Shown: in pieces, positions 7,157 to 15,538 of the stretch | Numbering within the stretch: the stretch's first letter is position 1 | Layout: each line of letters begins with the position of its first letter | Assembly (NCBI GenBank): GCA_900753305.1 | Contig: CAADYR010000115.1 | Span: 1 to 64,000, forward strand | Direction: 5' to 3' | From: Lachnospiraceae bacterium | GTDB taxonomy: Bacteria; Bacillota; Clostridia; Lachnospirales; Lachnospiraceae | DNA length: 64,000 bases | Position numbers and translations under genes: made by a program | Notes under the pieces: model-generated | What the model was told of the DNA's origin: nothing | Databases searched by the model: none | What the model saw: only the letters and a program-made list of their open reading frames with translations

Positions 7157-7909
7157 ATGGCTACGAAATCAATACAAGGAAATACAGATATAGCTAAAAA
7201 AATTAAGATGAGAAGAAATGAATTAGGGCTTACAATTGAAGAAGCAGCAAAACGCGCTGGTGTGGGTACAAAAACATGGTGTAGATACGAGGCTGGTGAG
7301 TCAATTAGACAAGATAAATATAAGGGAGTTTGCAAGGCTTTAAATTGGATCAATACAGTAGAAGCTGAAATAGCAGAGAAATATAATATGAGTGAATGGC
7401 GTAATTCGGGAGTGTGGTCAAGTTATCTTGAAGAAAACTATGGTGAAATTGCAGCAGCTTCTTTTGCTATAGGAAGTGATATATTATTAGATCAAATTCA
7501 AGATGATATGGTAGAATTGACAAAAATGTCTGCGCATTCTCATATTGGTCAGATAGATATTTCGTTCTTGGCAGATATGCTGCCTAGACAGTTTTGTATG
7601 AAGTATGATTATGATTTCTTATATGTGTTATATGTTACACTTATTAGAATGAGACAAAGTGCTCATGATGGTATGGAAATAAAAGCTTATAGTGTTTTGG
7701 AAGAATTGATTATATATTTAACGGTACAGAATTCACAATTTTTGTTGGAATGTAGTGATATTGACTTACCAAGTGATTGGAATGAGTGGGTGTTTGATTT
7801 ATTTGGTGATATGGATATTATTTCATTTTTGTTTTCTGATTCGTATTTGCCTCTAGATCATACTTATCATTTTGATCATTGGATGGATAAGAGCTTTTGG
7901 GAAAAATAA
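7157..7909 (+). CDS. XRE-family HTH protein with long C-terminal domain
   Basis: The start at 7157 is preferred over the ATG at 7133 because an AGAGAGGGA ribosome site fits it. Residues ~12-60 form a Cro/C1-type helix-turn-helix ('MRRNELGLTIEEAAKRAGV', 'TWCRYEAGE'). The remaining ~190 residues are acidic and helical ('IGSDILLDQIQDDMVEL', 'DMLPRQFCMKYDYDFLYV') and match no family I know; they probably bind a partner or signal. It is the first gene of the defence-like cluster and has its own strong promoter, so it may control the genes downstream. That regulatory role is inference from position only. Confidence 0.7.
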   Translation: MATKSIQGNTDIAKKIKMRRNELGLTIEEAAKRAGVGTKTWCRYEAGESIRQDKYKGVCKALNWINTVEAEIAEKYNMSEWRNSGVWSSYLEENYGEIAAASFAIGSDILLDQIQDDMVELTKMSAHSHIGQIDISFLADMLPRQFCMKYDYDFLYVLYVTLIRMRQSAHDGMEIKAYSVLEELIIYLTVQNSQFLLECSDIDLPSDWNEWVFDLFGDMDIISFLFSDSYLPLDHTYHFDHWMDKSFWEK

Positions 7910-8030
7910 ATTTTACTTTTAGCAAAATATCGTACAGAGGATGATGTTTTGTAGAGACGTATCAATAGAAAATTTATTTATTTCGGAACATTAGAAATAG
8001 TTGAAATGACAACGGAAGGGGCTACATGGA

Positions 8031-8483
8031 ATGATAGATATATATACAGAAAAAAAAGACTCAAAGGACTGGATACTTCAAAATGACTTGTATTTCAATT
8101 TGAATACAGGCAATGAAGAAATGTCACAAAAGGAAATTAATTTAATCCAGCAGATAGATGAAGCGAAGCTGACACCAGATAAACATATTGAAACCAAGTA
8201 TGGTTTAGGTACAATCCGTAATCTGTCATCTGGTTGCAAGACATTACTTAATATTGTGAAGCATCCTGATAAGGTGGTAAATATCGAAGAATGTGGTCCA
8301 AATGTGCTAAGAATCATTTTTGCTATGGATAATATAAAGGTTTATATGTCCAGACCAACGCTTTTTGACATGCCAGATGATGTAAAAATTAGATTCAATG
8401 ATTCTGATATAGTTACTGGCGGAAGAGGTTATAATGCCTGGTGGAGTAAAGAGTATGAGAGGAGAGAGGCAGATGATTTATAA
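8031..8483 (+). CDS. DUF4869-like protein, first gene of three-gene operon
   Basis: A 150-residue protein with a GGAAGGGG ribosome site. The middle section, 'LGTIRNLSSGCKTLLNIVKHP' and 'VVNIEECGPNVLRIIF', resembles the DUF4869 family, in which a short 'LSGGVKTLI' motif recurs. There is no signal peptide or membrane segment. The function of DUF4869 is unknown to me. The stop overlaps the ATG of the P-loop gene by 11 bases, which binds it tightly to the ATPase and TOPRIM-like genes. Family assignment is from memory and moderate. Confidence 0.55.
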   Translation: MIDIYTEKKDSKDWILQNDLYFNLNTGNEEMSQKEINLIQQIDEAKLTPDKHIETKYGLGTIRNLSSGCKTLLNIVKHPDKVVNIEECGPNVLRIIFAMDNIKVYMSRPTLFDMPDDVKIRFNDSDIVTGGRGYNAWWSKEYERREADDL

Positions 8484-8874
8484 TAATATTACATTTAAAG
8501 CAGATCCATTTTCATACGATTTAGAATTTGATGACAGAATTACACTTGTTGGTGGAGACAGTGGGAGCGGTAAAACAGTACTTTATGAAATGCTGGAGGA
8601 TATAAGATTAACAGACGAATATAAGGCAATCAAATTATTTAATTACAAATCAGATGAGTTCTTAGAAGCAATAAAACGGTGTAGAGATAGTTTTATTGTG
8701 ATAGATAATGCAGATTATCTGATTAATGATGATGTCAGGAGATTCATTAATTTTGAGTTATCAAATCAGTATATGCTTTTCCTACGAAACTGTGACGGAC
8801 TCAATGTATCTAATAAAAGTTTTAAGGTACTAAAGTTAGATAACAACAGGATAACACTGGAAGAGGAGCTGTGA
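8473..8874 (+). CDS. Minimal P-loop ATPase
   Basis: A 133-residue protein from the ATG at 8473; a longer in-frame start at 8434 lies deep inside the previous gene and lacks support. Walker A is 'GGDSGSGKT' at about residues 23-31 and Walker B is 'SFIVIDNADYLI' at about residues 75-86. No ABC signature, Q-loop or arginine finger is visible, so it is a stripped-down P-loop domain rather than a full AAA or ABC protein. I recall relatives of this kind being labelled 'translation initiation factor 2', which nothing in the sequence supports. It overlaps the upstream gene by 11 bases and is one base from the downstream TOPRIM-like gene, so the three proteins are likely made together. Confidence 0.65.
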   Translation: MIYNNITFKADPFSYDLEFDDRITLVGGDSGSGKTVLYEMLEDIRLTDEYKAIKLFNYKSDEFLEAIKRCRDSFIVIDNADYLINDDVRRFINFELSNQYMLFLRNCDGLNVSNKSFKVLKLDNNRITLEEEL

Positions 8875-8875
8875 T

Positions 8876-9565
8876 ATGAGATATTTATGGACAGAAGATA
8901 CAGGTGCAGGGCTTCACTTCTGGAAATTAGTTAATCGGCTTTTCTTTGATAATGAGCTTGTGGTTGAGAGTAAAGGTAGCAATCAAGGATTATTGGATGC
9001 AGTGTTAGATTTGGATGTTAAAGCGGATGATAAATATTATATAGCATTTGATTATGTGGTTGATAATCAGGATATTCGTAACAAATATCGTGTATTGAAA
9101 TCAATAGAAGAAAAGTCAGATGAAAATATTATAATTTTAGATATGATTTGTTTTGAATATCTGATTCTTGCTTTCGATAAGCTGGTGGAATGGACAGGCA
9201 CTGGAAAGACAGATAAAATCAAAATTCGGGAGGAAGTTTTGGCAGCAGTTGAGAACCATAGGATCAATTTATCAAAGATTGATGGCGAGAAGACATTGCA
9301 GTTCATAGCAGGTTTTAAGAGATATTCTACAGAACGGGTGATGAAATCATTGGTTGGTGAATTTACGCAAAACGAAAAGTGGTCTGTTAATGGTGCTCTT
9401 ATGGGTGGGTGCTGGTATAAGGATTGTTGTGTGTCAGAGTATACAGACAGTCTTAGGTGTGGTAAGCCTGAGATTGAAGGTGGGGATGAGAAGATGAGGA
9501 TGCTGATACAGTCGGAAACAGTTAGAAAATTATTAAAAATAGTGCATGATAAACATATTGGATAA
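8876..9565 (+). CDS. TOPRIM-like protein, possible nuclease of the three-gene operon
   Basis: A 229-residue protein. The N-terminal ~100 residues have the order of elements expected of an OLD/DUF4435-like TOPRIM domain: an early acidic strand ('LWTEDTG', E7), a strand ending in acidic residues ('YYIAFDYVVDN', D59 and D63) and a later 'ILDMICFEYLIL' (D89, E94). TOPRIM domains bind Mg2+ and cut or rejoin DNA. The acid spacing is D-x3-D rather than the usual D-x-D, so activity is uncertain. The C-terminal part contains 'NGALMGGCWYKDCCVSEY', with a Cys cluster. Translation probably couples to the P-loop gene one base upstream. Confidence 0.5.
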   Translation: MRYLWTEDTGAGLHFWKLVNRLFFDNELVVESKGSNQGLLDAVLDLDVKADDKYYIAFDYVVDNQDIRNKYRVLKSIEEKSDENIIILDMICFEYLILAFDKLVEWTGTGKTDKIKIREEVLAAVENHRINLSKIDGEKTLQFIAGFKRYSTERVMKSLVGEFTQNEKWSVNGALMGGCWYKDCCVSEYTDSLRCGKPEIEGGDEKMRMLIQSETVRKLLKIVHDKHIG

Positions 9566-9624
9566 AAAATTACGACATTACATTATCAGGAGTGTGTGGA
9601 TTATGCAAGTGAGGGAGGTTTGAA

Positions 9625-9813
9625 ATATCAAAATTAAACATAGATCAACAAACAATAAAAGAACTATTTTCCAATAAAAAATCGGACTTTTTAATACCAG
9701 ATTATCAGAGACCATATGCATGGGAAGAGTCAGAATGTCAAACATTATGGGATGATATATTTGTATTTGCGAAAAGTAATTATACAAGTGCTAGAGTATT
9801 TAGAACAGTATAA
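9625..9813 (+). pseudogene. DUF262 protein, N-terminal fragment with frameshift
   Basis: The frame from 9625 reads 'ISKLNIDQQTIKELFS', 'FLIPDYQRPYAWEESE' and 'LWDDIFVFAKSN', the start of a DUF262 domain. It is clearly related to the intact gene at 3193 (compare IPRFQREYSW). A GAGGGAGG ribosome site and a TTG at 9620 lie one base out of frame, so the original start was probably lost by a single-base deletion, and the protein stops after ~60 residues. This is a dead second copy of a GmrSD-like gene. Confidence 0.7.
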
Positions 9814-9893
9814 AATATAGCATGTATTGTGTAGATGAGCATTTAAATTATATATAAGCATAATAATACTATTTGACGGAAGAAGGTATTTTA

Positions 9894-10682
9894 TTGGATA
9901 AATTTAAAATGTTGGATTTATTCCATGCTTCCAATGATGAAGCAGGGGATGTGGTTTTATCTGAAATTCTACCAGAGGTGGTTAAGCAGTATGGTGAGTG
10001 CCTAGTGGGAGAAGGTATTGCAACCTTAGTAGGGGAAGTCGTAGGAGCAATATGTCCTAGAGCTAATAATATTCGTTTAGGTTATAAGCAGAACAGACTA
10101 GAAAGAAATATCAATAAAACTTTTTCTATGATTAATGATAGACAAAAAGAAATTAATGACAGAATATTAAATTTAGAAGAAAATCAACATAAGTATTTAA
10201 ACAGCATAACAGAAATGCTATTGGATCAAATTGTAGATGAAATTCAGGAAAAGAAAGTTGATTACAATGTGAAAGGATATATCAATTTAATTAAAAGCGA
10301 TAATATTAATGAAGATGTTGCTTTGATGTTCTTTAAAACGTTATCACAGTTAAGCGACTTGGATATAAGAGTGCTTAGACTATATTCTTTTGAATCTGAT
10401 GAGACAGCACATGATATAGTTACACGGATACATATTTCCTATGATCAATTAAAATTAGTAAAAGAAAAGTTAGAAAGATTTGGGCTATTACAAAGTAAAA
10501 ATGAAGAAATACACGATGGAAATTTGGATTTAATAGTAAAGTATTTACAGGATATTGAAAAAGAAAGGAAAAAGAGTAAACCTAAAGATATTAAGCTTCC
10601 GAATCTTAAAAAGATATCTTCTTCAGATTCATATAAAATAACGTCTTTAGGAAAAAATTTTCTTGAATTAATAACAGAGTAG
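9894..10682 (+). CDS. Helical protein with C-terminal winged-helix-like segment
   Basis: The TTG at 9894 is favoured because GAAGG lies 7 bases upstream; a TTG at 9873 and an ATG at 9909 are alternatives. A Gly/Ala-rich segment (about residues 30-52, 'GEGIATLVGEVVGAIC') could insert in or touch the membrane. It is followed by a coiled-coil region ('INDRQKEINDRILNLEEN'), a helical bundle, and a winged-helix-like end ('DIVTRIHISYDQLKLVKEKL', 'RFGLL', 'ITSLGKNFLELI'). The layout recalls DUF4393/Abi-alpha proteins of abortive infection, but I cannot confirm that. It sits among defence-type genes. Confidence 0.5.
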   Translation: MDKFKMLDLFHASNDEAGDVVLSEILPEVVKQYGECLVGEGIATLVGEVVGAICPRANNIRLGYKQNRLERNINKTFSMINDRQKEINDRILNLEENQHKYLNSITEMLLDQIVDEIQEKKVDYNVKGYINLIKSDNINEDVALMFFKTLSQLSDLDIRVLRLYSFESDETAHDIVTRIHISYDQLKLVKEKLERFGLLQSKNEEIHDGNLDLIVKYLQDIEKERKKSKPKDIKLPNLKKISSSDSYKITSLGKNFLELITE

Positions 10683-10733
10683 AGATAACTGATATAAAAT
10701 AAGTGTAATTTGTCATAACAGTGAGGTAAGAGA

Positions 10734-11384
10734 GTGTTAATTTTAAATGTGCCATATGAAGAAAAAGACGAGGCAAAAGCACTTGGGGCAAAATGGAATC
10801 CCGGCATAAAGAAATGGTATGTACAGAACAGGGAAGATTACTCTAAGTTTTACAAGTGGATTATACAACAGGGAAACATAGTTGTATGTAATAATCTTTA
10901 TGTACTTGAAGGCAGGCAGATGTGTTTTAAATGTGGCAAAGAAACAAGAGTAATTGGTTTTGGAATAGAAGATTTTTATGATTTTAGCGATTATAATATG
11001 GAGGACAACTCATTAGGTGAGGTTGAGTACTGGAGTGATGTAATAAGAATTGCAGGTCCGATAAATCCTATTCCAGAGAAAATACTTACATACCTTCAAA
11101 AGAACTATAACTATAAAATGAGATATTCCAAAACAACAAATGAAAGTCACATAAACAATTGCTGTGATAATTGTGATGTGCTTCAGGGGGATTTTTATTT
11201 ATACTCCGAGGTGGATAGTCCTTTTTGGATAGATTCAGAGGAAAAAGTAAAAGATTTGAAGATATATAAGATACCATTGAGACAGGATATTATAGTAGAT
11301 GCGAATTTTGGATATTCAAATACGGACGAGTGGCTAAAGATGTATGGAAATATAGAATTATTAGATATCGATAATATGGCATAA
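10734..11384 (+). CDS. DUF5710 domain zinc-finger protein
   Basis: A GTG start at 10734 with GAGGTAAG upstream, 216 residues. Residues 3-33 ('LNVPYEEKDEAKALGAKW' onward) are a clear DUF5710 domain, a short module often fused to DNA-processing enzymes. Two cysteine pairs, 'CFKCGKE' (around residue 62) and 'CCDNCDV' (around residue 143), suggest one bound zinc. No catalytic motif is seen. The gene precedes the TOTE-type primase-helicase by about 60 bases in the same direction and may be its accessory nucleic-acid-binding protein; that link is inference. Confidence 0.65.
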   Translation: MLILNVPYEEKDEAKALGAKWNPGIKKWYVQNREDYSKFYKWIIQQGNIVVCNNLYVLEGRQMCFKCGKETRVIGFGIEDFYDFSDYNMEDNSLGEVEYWSDVIRIAGPINPIPEKILTYLQKNYNYKMRYSKTTNESHINNCCDNCDVLQGDFYLYSEVDSPFWIDSEEKVKDLKIYKIPLRQDIIVDANFGYSNTDEWLKMYGNIELLDIDNMA

Positions 11385-11446
11385 AAGAAATATTTGTACA
11401 GTGTTTTGCAAAAATTGTGAATATGATGTCTTGGAGGTATGCCAAT

Positions 11447-14425
11447 ATGCGAGATTCGATTGAAAACATATCACAGTTGCAAAAACAGTTGAACGACCTG
11501 CAACTGGAAAATCAGATATTAAAAAATATATTGGATAGGGCAGGATTGTCATATCATATTGAATTGTCGGCATATAGACAAAGTGATAATAAAGAAACTT
11601 ATGATCCGGAACAGGGAAAAAGAATTATTCATCCGCAGGTAATAACAGAAAATATGGCAAATCAGTTTTTTTATATGTTTTGGGGAAGACAGGATGTCTA
11701 TGCAAAGCGTAGTGTTAATAAGGAAACTGGAAAGGCAGCATATTATCCTCAGTGTAATAATTTCTGGACTAATGTATGTCATAAGAAGATAAAAGATGGT
11801 GTTAGCTGTAAGGATTGCAAGAATCGTTCATACAAGTTAATAACAAAGAAAGATATATTAAATCATTTGCAGGGAAATGCTTATAATGCATCAGATGTAA
11901 TAGGTGTTTATCCTCTTCTTAGTAATGGGACATGCCGTTTTATGGTATTTGATTTTGATAATCATGATAAGAGAGCAGAAGAGAAAGATTTTGCAAATAT
12001 TGATGATACATGGATTGAAGAAGTTGAGGCTATGAGAGAAATCTGTGTATTAAACGGAATAGAGCCATTAGTAGAACGCTCAAGGTCTGGAAAAGGTGCA
12101 CATATATGGATATTTTTTGATAAGCCGATAGCTGCTTCTTTGGTAAGAAAGTTTGGTTTTACTTTGTTGGACAAAGGAGCAGAACAGGTTAATTTAAAAT
12201 CTTTTAAATATTATGACAGAATGTTGCCTGCGCAGGACTCGTTACCGGATGATGGTTCAGTTGGTAATCTGATTGCACTGCCACTGCAGGGAAAAGCCTT
12301 GTTGGATGGGAATAGTGCATTTGTTGATGGTAATTGGAATGCTTATCCTAATCAATGGAAAATTATGTTTAACAAACCAAGATTATCGCAGGAATTTTTG
12401 GAAGAGAAAATAAAGGAATGGTCAAATTCAGTTAATGATATAGATGTGAACACTGATGAGGATGATAGAGAAAAACCTTGGGACAGAGTGTGGCATTTTA
12501 ATAAAAATAATGTAGATGGAAAGTTACATATTACATTGTCAAATGGAATATATGTTGACAATACCAATTTGAAAGCATCGATACAGAACAAAATTCGGAG
12601 GATGGCAGCAATTAGTAATCCGATATTTTATAAAAATCAGGTGATAGGCACATCTAATTACGATACATCGAGATGGATATATTTAGGAAAAGATCATTTG
12701 AGTGGGTACATACAGATACCAAGAGGACTGTACGATGAACTTTTGGAGCACGTAAACCAGACAGATATTAACTATGAGATTGAAGATGAGCGTCAGCAGG
12801 GAAGAAACATTAATGTAGCTTTTCATGGTGAATTGCGTCCTGAACAGGATATGGCATTGAAAGGACTAACTAAGTACGACAACGGAATACTTTATGCTAC
12901 GACCGCATTTGGTAAAACTGTAGTAAGCAGTGCAATAATTGCACAAAAGAAAGTAAATACATTGATTATTCTTGAATCTTCCGCGCTGATGGAGCAGTGG
13001 AAAGAGGCACTGGATAAGTTCCTGAATATTAATGAGGAACTTCCTACATATGAAACTAAGACAGGAAGGGTAAGGAAAAGAAAAAGTTTAATTGGCACAT
13101 TGCAGGGAGTACATGATTCAATGACAGGAATTATAGATATTGCAATGGCAGGTTCATTGTGCAAAAAAGGCGAGTATCACAAGCTGCTGAACCAATATGG
13201 ACTTGTCATAGTTGACGAGTGCCATCATTCTGCTTCTGAAACTATAGCAAATATTTTAAAAGAGATAAAAGCAAAGTATGTATACGGTGTAACGGCAACA
13301 CCGAAAAGAGGAGATGGATTAGAAAAAATCAATTATATGCTTATCGGACCTATAAGATATAGCTATACGGCAAAGGAAAAAGCAAAGGAACAGGGGATAC
13401 GGCATCTTGTGTATCCACGCTTTACCCGTACGGTACCGCCAAGAGGCGTAATTACCAATAATATGCATCCCAATGAAGCATATGAGATTATTCATAATAA
13501 TGATATCAGGGATGAACAGATTATTGAAGATGTGAAGAACTGTGTATCAGTAGGTCGTACACCAGTTATACTGTCCCGTTACAAAGATCATTCAGGAAAA
13601 TTATACGAGCGGTTAAAAAGCTATGCAGATCATGTGTTTCTTATGACAGGTAACAATTCTAAGAAAGAACACAAGAAGATCCTTGAACAGATGCGTCAGG
13701 TTGATAAAGATGAATCGCTTATATTAATAGCTACAGGTTCTCTTGTAGGAGAAGGTTTTGATTTTCCAAGATTGGATACACTTTTTATGGCAACACCTGT
13801 ATCATTTCGTGGTGTAGTTGAACAGTATGCTGGACGACTTAACCGAGATTATGCGGGTAAACAAAATGTGATGATATATGATTATGTGGATAGTCATATT
13901 CCGATGTTTGATAATATGTATGTGAAGAGACTGAAAGCATATAAACAAATTGGATATGAACTTGTTGGAGTTTTGCAAACTGATAAACAGGTAGTTAATG
14001 CAATATATGATGGTGATAATTATAGTGAAAACTATCATAAGGATTTGCTTGATGCTAATAAGAATATAATTATTTCCAGCCCTGCAATTAGTGGACCAAA
14101 AGTTTATGAGCTAATCAATATGCTAAAGGAAAAACAGATGTCAGGTGTTCAGGTTACTATAGTTACATGGACTCCAGATTCATATGGATTTGGTGCTGCA
14201 GCATACTGGATGCAGTTACATGAAGATATGCGCAAGGCTGGTTTTTATATTAAAACAGTTGAAGAATCCTGTGAGCGATTTGCTGTTATTGATCAGGAAG
14301 TAGTCTGGTATGGAAATATTAACTTGCTTGCAAAGAATAAGATAGATGACAGCATTATGAGGGTCATAAGCAAGGAGATAGCAGGTGAATTGATGGAACT
14401 TACATTTGGAAATAAAGATAGTTGA
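11447..14425 (+). CDS. TOTE conflict-system protein: primase, SF2 helicase, PLD domain
   Basis: The start is ATG 11447, set by GGAGGT at 11433-11438, giving 992 residues; a GTG at 11417 is weaker. In order: a short N-terminal coiled coil; a Cys cluster ('CHKKIKDGVSCKDCKNR', ~111-127); an archaeo-eukaryotic primase domain with 'FMVFDFDNHD' (D169, D171) and 'SRSGKGAHIWIFF' (H219); an SF2 helicase with Walker A 'TTAFGKT' (~485), 'VDECHH' (~589), 'VTATPKR' and motif VI 'QYAGRLNR'; and a phospholipase-D-like C-terminal domain. This is the architecture of TOTE conflict-system proteins. The PLD motif H-x-K-x4-D reads 'CERFAVID', so its nuclease site looks degenerate. Confidence 0.82.
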   Translation: MRDSIENISQLQKQLNDLQLENQILKNILDRAGLSYHIELSAYRQSDNKETYDPEQGKRIIHPQVITENMANQFFYMFWGRQDVYAKRSVNKETGKAAYYPQCNNFWTNVCHKKIKDGVSCKDCKNRSYKLITKKDILNHLQGNAYNASDVIGVYPLLSNGTCRFMVFDFDNHDKRAEEKDFANIDDTWIEEVEAMREICVLNGIEPLVERSRSGKGAHIWIFFDKPIAASLVRKFGFTLLDKGAEQVNLKSFKYYDRMLPAQDSLPDDGSVGNLIALPLQGKALLDGNSAFVDGNWNAYPNQWKIMFNKPRLSQEFLEEKIKEWSNSVNDIDVNTDEDDREKPWDRVWHFNKNNVDGKLHITLSNGIYVDNTNLKASIQNKIRRMAAISNPIFYKNQVIGTSNYDTSRWIYLGKDHLSGYIQIPRGLYDELLEHVNQTDINYEIEDERQQGRNINVAFHGELRPEQDMALKGLTKYDNGILYATTAFGKTVVSSAIIAQKKVNTLIILESSALMEQWKEALDKFLNINEELPTYETKTGRVRKRKSLIGTLQGVHDSMTGIIDIAMAGSLCKKGEYHKLLNQYGLVIVDECHHSASETIANILKEIKAKYVYGVTATPKRGDGLEKINYMLIGPIRYSYTAKEKAKEQGIRHLVYPRFTRTVPPRGVITNNMHPNEAYEIIHNNDIRDEQIIEDVKNCVSVGRTPVILSRYKDHSGKLYERLKSYADHVFLMTGNNSKKEHKKILEQMRQVDKDESLILIATGSLVGEGFDFPRLDTLFMATPVSFRGVVEQYAGRLNRDYAGKQNVMIYDYVDSHIPMFDNMYVKRLKAYKQIGYELVGVLQTDKQVVNAIYDGDNYSENYHKDLLDANKNIIISSPAISGPKVYELINMLKEKQMSGVQVTIVTWTPDSYGFGAAAYWMQLHEDMRKAGFYIKTVEESCERFAVIDQEVVWYGNINLLAKNKIDDSIMRVISKEIAGELMELTFGNKDS

Positions 14426-14509
14426 TTTTGAAGATGAAGTTTATCTTAATATAGTCTGATTTTTAACACTATTTGTTGAGGCAAACATGAAACTAAGGAG
14501 AATCAAATT

Positions 14510-14842
14510 ATGGAAATGAGTAAAAAAGATTGGAAATTATTTCAAGAGAGACTGTTAGGTTGGCAGGAAAACTATATGGAAAGTCTTGTTGAAGAGTATG
14601 TAAGTTTTCTGAATGATGATACAAAGGCTGCATCAGAGAAGTTCTGGGAATTGGAAAAGAGGATAAAGGAAGATAAGCGTCATCCGGGCGTTATTATGAA
14701 GACGAGCAAGGCAGAGGCAATATGGGATATTGTTCGACTTATAAGACTAAAGGTAATTACATATGATGATTTATCAGATTTTGGTGACGAATTGCAACAG
14801 GAAGTAAAGAGGATACTTGAGATGAGTAGTAGTAACTATTAG
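14510..14842 (+). CDS. Small conserved hypothetical protein, TOTE neighbour
   Basis: A 110-residue acidic, helical protein with an AAGGAGAATC ribosome site. The run 'DTKAASEKFWELEKRIKED' and the phrase 'DIVRLIRLKVITYDDLSDF' look typical of a widespread Firmicute family without known function (it is sometimes mislabelled as a transporter; there is no membrane helix here). It follows the primase-helicase gene by 84 bases and is the last gene of the AT-rich island. It may work with that gene or be an unrelated hitchhiker. Confidence 0.65.
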   Translation: MEMSKKDWKLFQERLLGWQENYMESLVEEYVSFLNDDTKAASEKFWELEKRIKEDKRHPGVIMKTSKAEAIWDIVRLIRLKVITYDDLSDFGDELQQEVKRILEMSSSNY

Positions 14843-14913
14843 TACCATCAAAATTTTTTCATTGTAGAAATAGTAGCTGGAGATCTTAAATCCCTTAGGT
14901 GGACAAGCAAATC

Positions 14914-14970
14914 TTTACGAATTTGAATAACAGACTAAAATGGGTTTATTTGTGGGTAATATTATTGGTA
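14914..14970. repeat. GGGT direct repeats at the island's right edge, candidate attachment end
   Basis: The stretch ACGAATTTGAATAAC ... ATGGGTTTATTTGTGGGTAA resembles the left-side stretch GCGAGTTTGAATAAA ... ATGGGTACATTTTGGGTACA at 5125-5218, with two GGGT boxes 12 bases apart. Composition changes to core-like just after it. This may be the diverged right end of the inserted island. Confidence 0.3.
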
Positions 14971-15067
14971 ACAGTCCATTATGAAAATAAAAATATTCAA
15001 ATTCTTTTGAAAGGAATCGGTCGTCTTGCGCATATTATATATGTAAGGCCTTAAGGAGTGAACATAT

Positions 15068-15535
15068 ATGTCAAAAGAAGAATTTGTAGTCTTTACAGAA
15101 AAATACATGGATACCATATATCGAGTTGCATATAGCTGGACCAGAAATTCCCATGACGCAAATGATGTGACGCAGGACGTTTTAATACAACTGTACAAAA
15201 CCACCAGGGAATTTGAATCAGATTCCCATATGAAAAACTGGTTGATCAGGGTCACCGTCAATCAATGCAAAATGTTGTTCAGATCTCCATGGAGTAAGAT
15301 GGAGGATATCGGAGAATATGCAGATACTCTCGGATTTGAAGAGGAGAGTCATCTGGATTTGTTCCAAGCTGTGATGAATTTGGATAAGAAATATAGAGTA
15401 CCGATCTTGTTATTCTATTACGAAGATTATTCCACAACTGAAATAGCATCGATATTAGGTATTCCGGAAAAAACAGTCAGTACAAGATTGTTTCGTGCAA
15501 AGGCTAAGTTAAAAAATTATCTGAAGGAGGAGTAG
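15068..15535 (+). CDS. ECF-type RNA polymerase sigma factor
   Basis: A 155-residue sigma-70-family protein with only regions 2 and 4, the ECF layout. Region 2 is 'YRVAYSWTRNSHDANDVTQDVLIQLYK' in parts, with the D-A-x-D-V-x-Q-D motif. Region 4 is 'YYEDYSTTEIASILGIPEKT' followed by 'STRLFRAKAKLKNYL', a typical helix-turn-helix. An AAGGAGTG ribosome site precedes the ATG. It is followed 3 bases later by a membrane protein that is probably its anti-sigma factor. The signal is unknown. Confidence 0.9.
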   Translation: MSKEEFVVFTEKYMDTIYRVAYSWTRNSHDANDVTQDVLIQLYKTTREFESDSHMKNWLIRVTVNQCKMLFRSPWSKMEDIGEYADTLGFEEESHLDLFQAVMNLDKKYRVPILLFYYEDYSTTEIASILGIPEKTVSTRLFRAKAKLKNYLKEE

Positions 15536-15538
15536 ATC

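Noticed and set aside
8434..8472. Longer start for the mini P-loop ATPase
   Set aside because: It lies deep inside the upstream gene with no ribosome site; the ATG at 8473 is natural.
8473..9565. Retron or canonical Gabija system
   Set aside because: No reverse transcriptase, no ncRNA-like region and no GajA/GajB helicase; the proteins are much smaller.
14843..15067. tRNA gene at the island's right edge
   Set aside because: No cloverleaf or T-loop GTTCGA motif found; only short GGGT repeats.
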